Assembly (NCBI RefSeq): GCF_012912005.1
Contig: NZ_JABBEA010000008.1
Span: forward strand, 184,795-248,794
Source of the DNA: Paenibacillus sp. SZ31
GTDB taxonomy: Bacteria; Bacillota; Bacilli; Paenibacillales; Paenibacillaceae
DNA length: 64,000 nt
Reading direction: 5' to 3'
Below the pieces are notes generated by a model, which saw nothing but the letters and a program-made list of their open reading frames with translations, had not been told where the DNA came from and did not search any database. Within the stretch, counting starts at the first letter, position 1. Every line of letters starts with the position of its first letter. A program made the translations under genes and the position numbers. This document shows, piece by piece, positions 18,554 through 26,814 of the stretch.

Positions 18554-19696
18554 TTATTTGATTTTGATCCCCAGTTCATCATTCTTGGCTTCCTGTAAAT
18601 CATCATAGACCTTATCTGGTTTGCCACGAAGTTTTAATATCATCGACTTCGGATTGTCCAACAGATTGCTGCTGAAAGAATACATCATTCCGTCTTCCGT
18701 TCCGCTCCCGCCTACCATGGATAACTTGGTCTGTTTCCCGTTTTTAGTGGTAGTTACAATCTCAAGAGGCTGAACGACTTCACTGATCGACAACTTCGTT
18801 TTGTAATCGATCTCTTGCTCCGGCTCAAAAACAATTCTAACCTGAGTCACAAGCGGTGATAATTCCACTTCGGACAACTTGACCTCATAACCCCCAACGG
18901 TAAAAGTACGATTAACGTTGATGATTTCCGTTTTGGGGATAGAGAACTTGGGATCCAGTGCAAAAGAAAGATTCATTTTTTTTGAATATTTATATTTTCG
19001 TTCCTTTTCCCCTTTTTCTGAATTTCCCACCACATCTGGAACAACGGAAGAAAGCTGGAATTGAAGATTCACTTGCTCAGGCAGTGGTTTATTTCGATTA
19101 CGCTCAATTGTATTCCGGCCATAAATGGTATGTTTATCATTCGAAAAATGCATACCTCCTATATTTCCGTTATCAAGGACATAACCTGTTTTTGCATCCG
19201 TCATCTTGGTATTGACTATCGAATAAATCTCTTGCGAAGCATCCGTTCTGGCGGTATACAATACGGTTATCCTGTTCTCATCCGCCATAACCGCGTTCAC
19301 GGTAAACTGATATATTCCTGATGTCACCGTCTGATCCACGAGTTGCACATAACCATTATTGAGCGTTGAAGTAATCGTTGCACGGTCCATATCCGAAGTT
19401 GCCAACTCACGAAAGGGTTCAAGTACTCCCCAGTGGGTTACAGGCTCAGTATGTGTTGCTGGTTGTTGCCCATAGCTCCCAAGTGGGCCCATAAGAAACC
19501 AACCTGCAGCCAGGACCGTGACCAGCACTGCCGCGATCCATTGGACACGAACGGTCCTACCTGATCTTCTTGTTCTGGCCTTCGCGAGACCACGTTGAAT
19601 GGCAGCAGTCGTATCCGCCTTATTCCATTGCTGTTTCTCTCTTTTCACCTGATATGCATCTGCAAGAAGTGCTTTCTCCTCCGGGTTAGTGGTCAT
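18554..19696 (-). CDS. DUF4179-type anti-sigma factor
   Basis: 380 residues. A cytoplasmic N-terminus (~50 residues, charged) precedes one transmembrane helix (about 52-70, WIAAVLVTVLAAGWFLM), then a large extracellular beta-rich domain. This matches DUF4179 proteins encoded directly after ECF sigma factors in Bacilli, where the N-terminus binds the sigma factor and the outer domain senses a surface condition. Its start overlaps the sigma gene by 11 bp. The sensed signal and regulon are unknown. Confidence 0.8.
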   Translation of the reverse strand: MTTNPEEKALLADAYQVKREKQQWNKADTTAAIQRGLAKARTRRSGRTVRVQWIAAVLVTVLAAGWFLMGPLGSYGQQPATHTEPVTHWGVLEPFRELATSDMDRATITSTLNNGYVQLVDQTVTSGIYQFTVNAVMADENRITVLYTARTDASQEIYSIVNTKMTDAKTGYVLDNGNIGGMHFSNDKHTIYGRNTIERNRNKPLPEQVNLQFQLSSVVPDVVGNSEKGEKERKYKYSKKMNLSFALDPKFSIPKTEIINVNRTFTVGGYEVKLSEVELSPLVTQVRIVFEPEQEIDYKTKLSISEVVQPLEIVTTTKNGKQTKLSMVGGSGTEDGMMYSFSSNLLDNPKSMILKLRGKPDKVYDDLQEAKNDELGIKIK

Positions 19697-20234
19697 TCCA
19701 ATCCCTCCTGTTCTTCATCAGCTTGCGCAACTGCTGGAGCCCCTTGTGCTGCCAGGTCTTGATCGTACCTTCCGGTTTGCCGAGGATCGAAGCGATATCC
19801 GTCAATGTCATGTCGTTATAATATTTCAGCAATAATACATGGCGATATTTCGGTTTCACCTTTTGCAAAAGAGATTCCATAGCGATTCGATTATCATCAA
19901 CGCTAATCATCCAAGATGCCGGAATGCTGTCCTCCAGATCTTCCTTCGCCAGAGGTGTCGCCCGCTTGCGCCGCCTCTGCTCATCGATGCAGATATAGAT
20001 CAGAATCCGAATGATCCACGACTTGAACGCCTTCTCATTGTTCAGCGTACGACGCTTGATCCAAGCCCGGCACGTCATCTCCTGTACCGCTTCCAGCGCA
20101 TCTTGCCGGTTACGCAGATAACTGTAGGCAATGCTAATGAGCGTATCTTGATGTTCCATAATGGATTGCACAAATTCCGTCTCATCTTCGGTCTGTACAT
20201 ATATCCTCTGGTTCATCTCTGCTTTTGTTTCCAC
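19686..20234 (-). CDS. ECF-family RNA polymerase sigma factor
   Basis: 182 residues. Region 2 includes SYLRNRQDALEAVQEM and the following helix; region 4 includes YYNDMTLTDIASILGKPEGTIKTW, a textbook sigma-70 region 4 helix-turn-helix. GTG 20234 is chosen because GGAGGG lies 7 bp upstream; longer in-frame starts lack a site. Coupled to its DUF4179 anti-sigma partner. It probably drives its own operon, but I could not define its promoter motif. Confidence 0.92.
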   Translation of the reverse strand: METKAEMNQRIYVQTEDETEFVQSIMEHQDTLISIAYSYLRNRQDALEAVQEMTCRAWIKRRTLNNEKAFKSWIIRILIYICIDEQRRRKRATPLAKEDLEDSIPASWMISVDDNRIAMESLLQKVKPKYRHVLLLKYYNDMTLTDIASILGKPEGTIKTWQHKGLQQLRKLMKNRRDWNDH

Positions 20235-20316
20235 CCCGCATCCCTCCTTCTCTCTCTTTCTGTGGTATAAGACGGGTGAGTGAAGCAAACGGTTTTTAAT
20301 ATTAATTCATCAAAAA

Positions 20317-20344
20317 AAGCTCCGCCATCATCATGAGGGAGCTT
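20317..20344 (-). terminator. Terminator of the small immunity-like operon
   Basis: AAGCTCC / GGAGCTT stem followed on the minus strand by a seven-T run. Confidence 0.75.
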
Positions 20345-20413
20345 GATTACATAGCACTTCGGCCGCCGGTATACTGATTACCTACACGCATGAACAATCC
20401 AAGATCATCTAAC

Positions 20414-20815
20414 TTACAGATTACCCGTTACTTCGATCCCATCAGCCAATTGCAGATGCTTTCTCACCCAAGCCGTGAACTGATTCAAAAACATCCGTAA
20501 TTCTGGCTCTGCAACCACCTGTTGATCCAACTCTGATAAAATCCCCACCCACACTTCCTTTGTAATCGGATTCTCCCAGCAGGAATCAAGTGCCTTCAGC
20601 TCTTCTCCAGTTCGCGGGTCAGTTAATGGAAAGGCGCGATCTAATGCAGGACGAATGTAGTCAAAGTCTTCATGATATATGAACAGCATGTTTTCCATCT
20701 CTACTTCGACCGATTCTTGTATGTATAAAGGGGATAACACGAAACCTACATTCCGCTGTGGACCCTGATACTGATATATGAGCGCAGGAATTGTTCTCTT
20801 TGATTTTTTAGCCAT
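20414..20815 (-). CDS. Small cytoplasmic protein, unknown function (immunity-like cluster)
   Basis: 133 residues; ATG 20815 has AGGAGG at good spacing, so upstream in-frame codons are not used. No signal peptide or membrane segment. It is acidic and soluble with conserved-looking tryptophans (SCWEN, TAWVRK). I do not recognise the family. Last of five tandem small genes that include a SUKH protein; size, charge and context suit an immunity protein for a polymorphic toxin, but no toxin is in the window. Confidence 0.6.
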   Translation of the reverse strand: MAKKSKRTIPALIYQYQGPQRNVGFVLSPLYIQESVEVEMENMLFIYHEDFDYIRPALDRAFPLTDPRTGEELKALDSCWENPITKEVWVGILSELDQQVVAEPELRMFLNQFTAWVRKHLQLADGIEVTGNL

Positions 20816-20851
20816 ATATGCTCCTCCTGTTTCAGGCAAATCTCCTACCGA

Positions 20852-21178
20852 TCAGAGCTCAAACCAGATTAAATCGCTGTCAAATTGTCTGGTTTCTCGC
20901 TCCATCTGTTGCATCCAGCTCCGCGCCTCTTCACCCCAGATATGAAACAAACAGTAGATATACGACTCCCCATCCACAATCTCTTCTAACCCGGAAGCCT
21001 CTTCTATCCACACCTCAAGGGCTCTAGGCCAGGAAGGATCTTCACGTTTCAATACAAATCCGTTGGGTTGGTGTTCCAAACTATACACTTCGGTAAATTT
21101 TAATGAACTTGCCAAACGCTTCACAACTTCAGGTAAAATCGCAGGCTGCGTTGTTCTGATCCCATATTCCCAGCCCAT
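20852..21178 (-). CDS. Small acidic protein, unknown function (immunity-like cluster)
   Basis: 108 residues, starting MGWEYGIRTT at ATG 21178 with GGAGG upstream. Soluble, rich in Glu and Trp, no recognisable catalytic motif. Lies 14 bp after the SUKH gene stop and 36 bp before the next gene, so it is in the same transcript. Function unknown. Confidence 0.6.
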   Translation of the reverse strand: MGWEYGIRTTQPAILPEVVKRLASSLKFTEVYSLEHQPNGFVLKREDPSWPRALEVWIEEASGLEEIVDGESYIYCLFHIWGEEARSWMQQMERETRQFDSDLIWFEL

Positions 21179-21192
21179 ATGTACAACCTCCT

Positions 21193-21840
21193 TCAGACTT
21201 CGTTCGCTCCAGATAATTGCTTTTGTTCATGCATTTGATGGATCGAACGATCCAACCATAATTCATACCAGTCCAGAAAATGTAGTCGATTCGTATTGCC
21301 ACCATAGTGATCGGGGTGAATTCCAGTTTGGTTCGCCCGATCATCAATCCAGATCTCTCCGTAGGAAGTACCCTTCACGATCAGGTTGATTGAAATTCCG
21401 CAGCCGTAATCACTGATGCGCAGCATGCCTGCCGACCATTTCGGATCAAGATATTCATGTTCCAGCGCTTCCCATTCCTCTTCTTCTTTACTGTCATCGA
21501 ACCAGTCATAGTTCCAGTTCCATGCTCCCGTGAATTGAAAAGGGTCCGAGATCGCATTCAGCTCATCATCATAACCAAGCACAGCATATACGCCGTCATC
21601 CGGGTTCTCCAGACCATAATAAGGTCCTGCACCACCCGTTCCCATATGAAGAAGCCATGCCTTATACTCCTCCGGCAACTTAATTTGCCATTTCTGTTCA
21701 AATTGCGTGATATCCTCCTGCGTCCACACAGGCTCCAATTCATATTCATGGTTTTCTGCACCAAACAGGTCCAAATCCGGGTCCAGACTTCGGAGAGTGA
21801 TCAACTTTTCACGCATACGTTCCAGTTGTACATTGTGCAT
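21193..21840 (-). CDS. SMI1/KNR4 (SUKH) family protein
   Basis: 215 residues. The SUKH signature begins about residue 39 with QEDITQFEQKW, then LPEEYKAWLLHMGTGGAGP and a glycine-rich YYGLENPDDG stretch, with a late SDYGCGIS motif. SUKH proteins in bacteria are mostly immunity proteins against nuclease-type polymorphic toxins; some are housekeeping. It sits in a tandem of five small genes on the minus strand. The matching toxin, if any, is not visible here. Confidence 0.85.
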   Translation of the reverse strand: MHNVQLERMREKLITLRSLDPDLDLFGAENHEYELEPVWTQEDITQFEQKWQIKLPEEYKAWLLHMGTGGAGPYYGLENPDDGVYAVLGYDDELNAISDPFQFTGAWNWNYDWFDDSKEEEEWEALEHEYLDPKWSAGMLRISDYGCGISINLIVKGTSYGEIWIDDRANQTGIHPDHYGGNTNRLHFLDWYELWLDRSIHQMHEQKQLSGANEV

Positions 21841-21867
21841 GGCCTACTTTCCTCCTTTGCTACTCCA

Positions 21868-22548
21868 TTACGTTTGTTCCACGGGGTACCCGCGTTGCTG
21901 CAACTCATCCAGTGCTGCTGCCACATCTCGTTCAGGGCACAACTGCTTGATCAGACTGGCAGTCACCGGTTTTTCTTCATATACTTCAGCTACGGCTTCC
22001 AAAGGCAGATCCAGCAAGTCGTAGTACCCTTTTGCCCAATCAACGTAATCGTCCGAGTTCTTCTCTATATATCCAAGTAAAAATTCTGCACCACCTCTGG
22101 CGTCCGCTTCGTCTTCCTCGGCCATCGCCTGCTGAATCCAGTTACCAACCTTCCACTGCAAGTCGTCCCCTTCCTGCCACAGGCAAAAGGTCACATCCTC
22201 CATATCCAACGTTTCCTCATGATCTCGCAGTACAGCCATCAACGTCTTAGGCACTTCATCGTACATGCCTGGGTAGATCTCACCATCCTCACGAGCATGC
22301 GGGCTCAAAGGTGACTCATGATCAAATCCCTTGATCAACGTGCCTGAGTTCGTAAACAAGACATGCAGATGATCACTTGCGCCGTTATTGATGCTTCCCC
22401 ATGCCACACCTGGCTGAAGTTCAGCTTCATAATGATGCACGCGTAACCATTCTTCCTCCGAAAAGATGATATCCAATGCAGCAAGTATTCTCATCCGTTT
22501 ACGCAGGGTATCTGCATTCATCATGGTTGTGTCGTTCCAATCCTGCAT
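21868..22548 (-). CDS. Acidic cytoplasmic protein, unknown function
   Basis: 226 residues from ATG 22548 (AGGAGG 8 bp upstream; a longer in-frame start lacks a site). Strongly acidic, soluble. The middle contains SDHLHVLFTNSGTLIKGFDHES and the C-terminus a helical repeat-like ending (DVAAALDELQQRGYPVE). I cannot name the family with certainty. Tightly packed between the SUKH gene and the following 155-residue gene. Confidence 0.65.
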   Translation of the reverse strand: MQDWNDTTMMNADTLRKRMRILAALDIIFSEEEWLRVHHYEAELQPGVAWGSINNGASDHLHVLFTNSGTLIKGFDHESPLSPHAREDGEIYPGMYDEVPKTLMAVLRDHEETLDMEDVTFCLWQEGDDLQWKVGNWIQQAMAEEDEADARGGAEFLLGYIEKNSDDYVDWAKGYYDLLDLPLEAVAEVYEEKPVTASLIKQLCPERDVAAALDELQQRGYPVEQT

Positions 22549-22577
22549 ATGAAATGCCTCCTGTTCACATATGTACA

Positions 22578-23045
22578 CTACATCCGAATTAATTCATCCA
22601 AGGTGTTATTTCCCTGTATACTTGGTGTCATGACAATCGCGATCCGACTGGCTTCTCTGGAGACGATACACGCATAATTTCCGGGCTTTAACTGAAACAG
22701 AACCCCTTCACACGTCTCATCCGGCTCCAATTCACCGCCACTGACATCATCTGCTGCTCCTAGATAGACGTTGCCCGACGGAACTTGCAAATGATACACT
22801 TTTCCAAGTTCTGCTACACGTCCTGGATCTACATCTACCTCTACATCCTCCAGGCTCCATTCCACCTCATACACTCCATCCGCACCCAAGTTAAGGAACA
22901 GACAATGGCCTGCATTCACCTCAGCCAGCTCGTCCGCCGGAATGGACCACCAATCCGAAGTATCCTGGGCACGATGCTTTAACGCCGCCAGATCATACAA
23001 GCACATTGTTGCCGTATCTGTAACCATTTGAAATGTCCCTCGCAT
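22578..23045 (-). CDS. Small beta-rich protein, possibly DUF6386-like
   Basis: 155 residues, beginning MRGTFQMVTDTATMCLYDLAAL with a WWSIP motif. The all-beta character and this opening remind me of DUF6386 proteins, which are often found near secretion-effector clusters; treat that name as tentative. ATG 23045 or TTG 23051 could be the start (AAGGGACGG just upstream). First gene of the five-gene immunity-like operon. Confidence 0.55.
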   Translation of the reverse strand: MRGTFQMVTDTATMCLYDLAALKHRAQDTSDWWSIPADELAEVNAGHCLFLNLGADGVYEVEWSLEDVEVDVDPGRVAELGKVYHLQVPSGNVYLGAADDVSGGELEPDETCEGVLFQLKPGNYACIVSREASRIAIVMTPSIQGNNTLDELIRM

Positions 23046-23227
23046 ATTCAACCGTCCCTTCTGTCTGATTCAGGTCTGAGCTCAGAAATATATTCCATCA
23101 TTATATCAAGCCGGGTACACGTGTAAAAGGAACCCATGGACCATCTCTGCTTTCGCAACTCTTCATTTATCGCTCCAAACGGTCGATATAAGCATAACTG
23201 ACTTTTTTGAACCTGATGGAGGAAGCC

Positions 23228-23605
23228 ATGTCAATTAACAATAGAAAAGAACCCTTTCGCTACACATTGAAGGAACCGATCAGCTTTGAGATCTATATTC
23301 TCAGTATCAATGGAGTCAATGCACCACCCAAGCCCATTCAGGCCGAGCTGTGTGATATCAGTCGATCCGGCTGTCAACTGTCATTTCCGCTGTCCCTTCC
23401 TGTAGAGAATAACGATATTCGAATTGGAATGAATATGTTGCTCTTTGAAGACCCTCTATATATGGAAGGTACTCTCCGCTGGGGTCACGAAAAAAATACC
23501 TCATGGCACTATGGTGTTCAACTCGAAATGCAGGATGGAAACCAGGACCGTCTCTCCCGAGAGATGCGAATGCTTGCAGGACAAGGAAAAATTATTGTGA
23601 AATAG
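23228..23605 (+). CDS. PilZ-domain protein
   Basis: 125 residues. An arginine-containing N-terminal motif (KEPFRYTL) and the DISRSGCQLSF motif match the two cyclic-di-GMP contact regions of PilZ domains (RxxxR and D/NxSxxG), though the first motif is degenerate. ATG 23228 follows GGAGG. Stand-alone PilZ proteins act as c-di-GMP receptors for motility or exopolysaccharide control. Monocistronic between divergent or convergent neighbours. Confidence 0.78.
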   Translation: MSINNRKEPFRYTLKEPISFEIYILSINGVNAPPKPIQAELCDISRSGCQLSFPLSLPVENNDIRIGMNMLLFEDPLYMEGTLRWGHEKNTSWHYGVQLEMQDGNQDRLSREMRMLAGQGKIIVK

Positions 23606-23633
23606 TGGAATAGCCTGATAACAAAACAAAAAA

Positions 23634-23658
23634 AACAGCCCAAGCGAATTGGACTGTT
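23634..23658 (-). terminator. Terminator of the NCS2 permease transcript
   Basis: AACAGCCCAA / TTGGACTGTT stem (one G-U) with an eight-T run on the minus strand. Confidence 0.75.
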
Positions 23659-23674
23659 GCATTATTTAGACTCT

Positions 23675-25018
23675 TTATGCCGCTTTACTAGCTGTCACTG
23701 GTTGTTCCATTTTGGACCAGTTCACTGTTTTTTCAAGTAATAATGATACCAACACTCCCATCACGAGACCATTGCTTATAATGGGAATGAGATACATGGG
23801 CAACGTTTGAAAGGCTTCTGCAGGAATGTTCATTACAGCAACTCCAGTAAGTACCGGCAACGCTACACGATAGATCGTTTTCGAATTAAACGTCGTACCT
23901 TCAAGCGTTCTTAATGCCGTGCCGAACATCTGCAGATAGGCCACGAACAGAACAGCACTTCCGACGCTTGGTGGTATTTGTGCAAAAAAGGCTGTAACCG
24001 AAGGTGTAAGACCCATCATACATAACATACCCGCTCCAATAATAAAGGCAGCACGGCGCAGAATGCGAGTGCTCTCTAGGAACCCGATTGAAGATGCAAA
24101 TAAACCAAAGGGCAGCACACCCACACAGGCTGACAGCATCGTGAACAGACCCGTTAGCGCGTATGAGCGCCGATATTGACGGCTTGTCGTCTCTGCCCGA
24201 TATAGCTTCTCGACTGTGCTTAAGGTGGTGATCGAATTCGTCATATTAACCAGTCCCACAAAGAAAGCAGTAATGACGATGCCCGGTTCCCATCTGGGTG
24301 CTCCCCATGGAAACAGCGTGAGGCCTGTTGTTGTCTGATTCGGCTGTCCACTATGCTGTCCAGGGAACAATAGACTATAAGCGATCCAGCCTGCCACAAT
24401 GCCAATCAAGATTGCGTAGTTCCCCAGTTTCCCCCTGCCCTTCAATTGAATCCATGCCACCAGAAATGCAATGACAACGGATAATGCGGCGACAGGCAGA
24501 TCGAAGCGGCCAAACTCCGTATATCCAATCATACCTTTAAAAAAATTCATGGTTAATTGAATCGTCATCAGAAATAGCATGGCACTCTTCACCATAGGTG
24601 TGAACAGCTTTTGCAGCACTCGCGCTGCCCCCAGCCAGCCCAGAATCATCATTGTCAGTCCCGCTAACAGAAAACCTGCAGCCAGCCCACCACCAATACG
24701 CTCCAGACTCATACCGGCCGATGAAGCAGATACCGTCAAGCTTAGTGTTAATCCCCACCATAATCCTGACGGACCATCCATGACCGCATATCGGTGACCG
24801 AATACAGCTTGAAGAATACACACTGCTCCGGTAAGTATAAATGCGTGCTGCATCGAGGCAGCGATCGCATCCGGGGACAGCTGAAAATTATGTCCAATCG
24901 ATAACGGAACAACAACGGTATTGGTAAACAGAAAGAAAAACCACTGTATGCCCGCCAAAATCAGTGAAGATATGTCCTTCATATTCTTTTGTGAAAACTG
25001 CTCTAGATGTCTGTTCAT
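23675..25018 (-). CDS. NCS2-family purine/pyrimidine permease
   Basis: 447 residues with about 12 to 14 hydrophobic helices. The opening (QWFFFLFTNTVVVPLSIG) and MDGPSGLWWG are typical of nucleobase:cation symporters of the NCS2 (uracil/xanthine) family. Substrate cannot be fixed from sequence alone. Start ATG 25018, 50 bp after the ankyrin gene, so probably co-transcribed with it. No purine riboswitch is seen in the short gap. Confidence 0.88.
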   Translation of the reverse strand: MNRHLEQFSQKNMKDISSLILAGIQWFFFLFTNTVVVPLSIGHNFQLSPDAIAASMQHAFILTGAVCILQAVFGHRYAVMDGPSGLWWGLTLSLTVSASSAGMSLERIGGGLAAGFLLAGLTMMILGWLGAARVLQKLFTPMVKSAMLFLMTIQLTMNFFKGMIGYTEFGRFDLPVAALSVVIAFLVAWIQLKGRGKLGNYAILIGIVAGWIAYSLLFPGQHSGQPNQTTTGLTLFPWGAPRWEPGIVITAFFVGLVNMTNSITTLSTVEKLYRAETTSRQYRRSYALTGLFTMLSACVGVLPFGLFASSIGFLESTRILRRAAFIIGAGMLCMMGLTPSVTAFFAQIPPSVGSAVLFVAYLQMFGTALRTLEGTTFNSKTIYRVALPVLTGVAVMNIPAEAFQTLPMYLIPIISNGLVMGVLVSLLLEKTVNWSKMEQPVTASKAA

Positions 25019-25068
25019 TCGTTAGGAATATCCTTTCACTGTTCTGTATCATAAATGTATAAGTCGCT

Positions 25069-25653
25069 TCAGACTTGGGTTAATAGTCGTTCCATTTCGG
25101 TATATTGATGCTTGCGCGCATGTGCAAGCGGTGTAATCCCGTCCCGATCCGCGATCTTTGGATCTGCACCATATCGCAAAAGCAAAGCGACAATTTCCTG
25201 ATGACGTACTCCACCATCTCCCAGAATGACCGCTTCCAGCAACGCTGTCCAACCCAGATTGTTAATATGATTCACATCCACATCGCTGCGTGTCAGCAGC
25301 AGCTCGACGATGTTCACATGGCCACGATCCGCTGCAGGAATAAGGGCTGTACCGCCGAAACGATTGGTTAACCTTGTATCTGCACCTGCTGTAATCGCCA
25401 ATTCCACCATGTCATACATTCCCTCTGCACTCGCGTATAACAGCGGGTTATCCAATCGGGCATCCTGAAGGTTAATGTCCGCTCCGGCGTCAACCAGCAT
25501 TCTTGCCGTGTCTATCTTGTTACCATGTACTGCAGCCATCAGAGCTGTTCTCCCTGATGCATCCTGTTCATTCAATCGGCTACCCTGTGCAATAAATCGA
25601 ATGACCTCATCGGTATGCCCTGCGTGAGCGGCATCATGTATTGTTCTAACCAA
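25069..25653 (-). CDS. Ankyrin-repeat protein
   Basis: 194 residues made almost wholly of five to six ankyrin repeats; typical units are GRTALMAAVHGNKIDTARML, GGTALIPAADRGHVNIVELL and GWTALLEAVILG. Cytoplasmic protein-interaction scaffold. Starts with TTG 25653, preceded by GGAGG. It lies upstream of the NCS2 permease in the same direction; whether they work together is unknown. Confidence 0.9.
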   Translation of the reverse strand: MVRTIHDAAHAGHTDEVIRFIAQGSRLNEQDASGRTALMAAVHGNKIDTARMLVDAGADINLQDARLDNPLLYASAEGMYDMVELAITAGADTRLTNRFGGTALIPAADRGHVNIVELLLTRSDVDVNHINNLGWTALLEAVILGDGGVRHQEIVALLLRYGADPKIADRDGITPLAHARKHQYTEMERLLTQV

Positions 25654-25836
25654 GTTGCTTCATCCTCCAATTCAAGGTCTTTCTCGTGCAGTAATATTCA
25701 TATAGAAACCGTGCCCTGTTAGTCAGGTATGCAAATCTAATGTATGGTAACATAAGATCGTAGTATATTAAAAATACATGTTTTGTTGGCTTTCCATACG
25801 AATTACATATACATTGCAGGCAAAGGAGACAATCAC

Positions 25837-26742
25837 TTGGATATCAAACAATGTCGCTATTTCATTGCCATTGCCGAGGAGAAACAGATTACAGCGGCTG
25901 CTCGAAGACTGCACATGGCTCAACCACCTTTAAGCCAGCAGCTTAAGCTAATGGAGGAAGAGCTTGGCGTAATTTTGTTTGAACGCAAAGGGCGCATGAT
26001 GGAACTAACGCAGGCGGGTCGCAGCTTCTATGATTATGCGGTTACCTTGACCAAGTATATGGAGGAAGCTGTAATGGAGATGCAAAGTTTCCGTCACGGC
26101 ATACGGGGTAAACTTACCATCGGCATCAATACCATATCGGATCGCCTGATCCCGCAAGCACTTCAGCAGTTCCGCACAACCCACCCACAGGTTACCTATA
26201 AAATTCAGCAAAATGAATCTGCGCAATTATGCCGATTACTGGAAGATGGCAAAGTTGAACTCGCCTGTGTACGCATGCCTGTCCAGACCGAACGCTATGA
26301 GGTGCTGCACCTGCCCCAGGAGCCCCTTTTCTATATTTCTTCAACACCGTTGGATAGCCCGAAGGAGATGGTTCTAGGGGCGGAGATAGGGACTTATTTT
26401 GAGCAGCTTACGGGTATTCCTCTGCTGCTTCCAAGTACAGAAGGACTCGGTATGTTTGAGCTGATTCTGGACAAGTTCCGGGAGAATCAGGTCACGCCCT
26501 CCATCATGGGCGAGTGCTCTGACATTAATATGTTGCTGGAGCTGGTCCGACTCGGCTTCTCCAGTTCAATCGTGCCTCACACGGTGCTGCAGCTATATCA
26601 AGATCATCCTTTCCACGTATACCGCATTCAAGATCAGCATTCCACGGTTGGCTCGGCGCTAGTCTGGCTGCAGAACCGATATCTGTCCAAGCCTGCACAA
26701 CACTTTGTGCAATTGGTTCAGGGGATGCTTCCCGTGGTCTAA
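25837..26742 (+). CDS. LysR-family transcriptional regulator
   Basis: 301 residues. N-terminal winged HTH (LDIKQCRYFIAIAEEKQITAAARRL, HMAQPPLSQQLKLMEEELG) followed by a periplasmic-binding-like effector domain. TTG 25837 has AAAGGAG 8 bp upstream and aligns with the usual LysR start; an earlier in-frame start has no site. Divergent from the ankyrin/permease pair, which it may regulate. Confidence 0.93.
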   Translation: MDIKQCRYFIAIAEEKQITAAARRLHMAQPPLSQQLKLMEEELGVILFERKGRMMELTQAGRSFYDYAVTLTKYMEEAVMEMQSFRHGIRGKLTIGINTISDRLIPQALQQFRTTHPQVTYKIQQNESAQLCRLLEDGKVELACVRMPVQTERYEVLHLPQEPLFYISSTPLDSPKEMVLGAEIGTYFEQLTGIPLLLPSTEGLGMFELILDKFRENQVTPSIMGECSDINMLLELVRLGFSSSIVPHTVLQLYQDHPFHVYRIQDQHSTVGSALVWLQNRYLSKPAQHFVQLVQGMLPVV

Positions 26743-26760
26743 AAATTTATAAGCAAAAAA

Positions 26761-26802
26761 AACAGCAGCTTTACCGGATTACATTCCGGTAAAGCTGCTG
26801 TT
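26761..26802. terminator. Strong bidirectional terminator
   Basis: Perfect 18-bp stem (AACAGCAGCTTTACCGGA and complement) with a 6-nt loop; an eight-T run on the minus strand serves bglP, and the plus strand serves the LysR gene. Confidence 0.9.
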
Positions 26803-26814
26803 TCGTTCTTATGA

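Noticed and set aside
25019..25068. Purine riboswitch before the NCS2 permease
   Set aside because: Only 50 bp separate the permease from the ankyrin gene, and no three-way-junction aptamer sequence can be seen.
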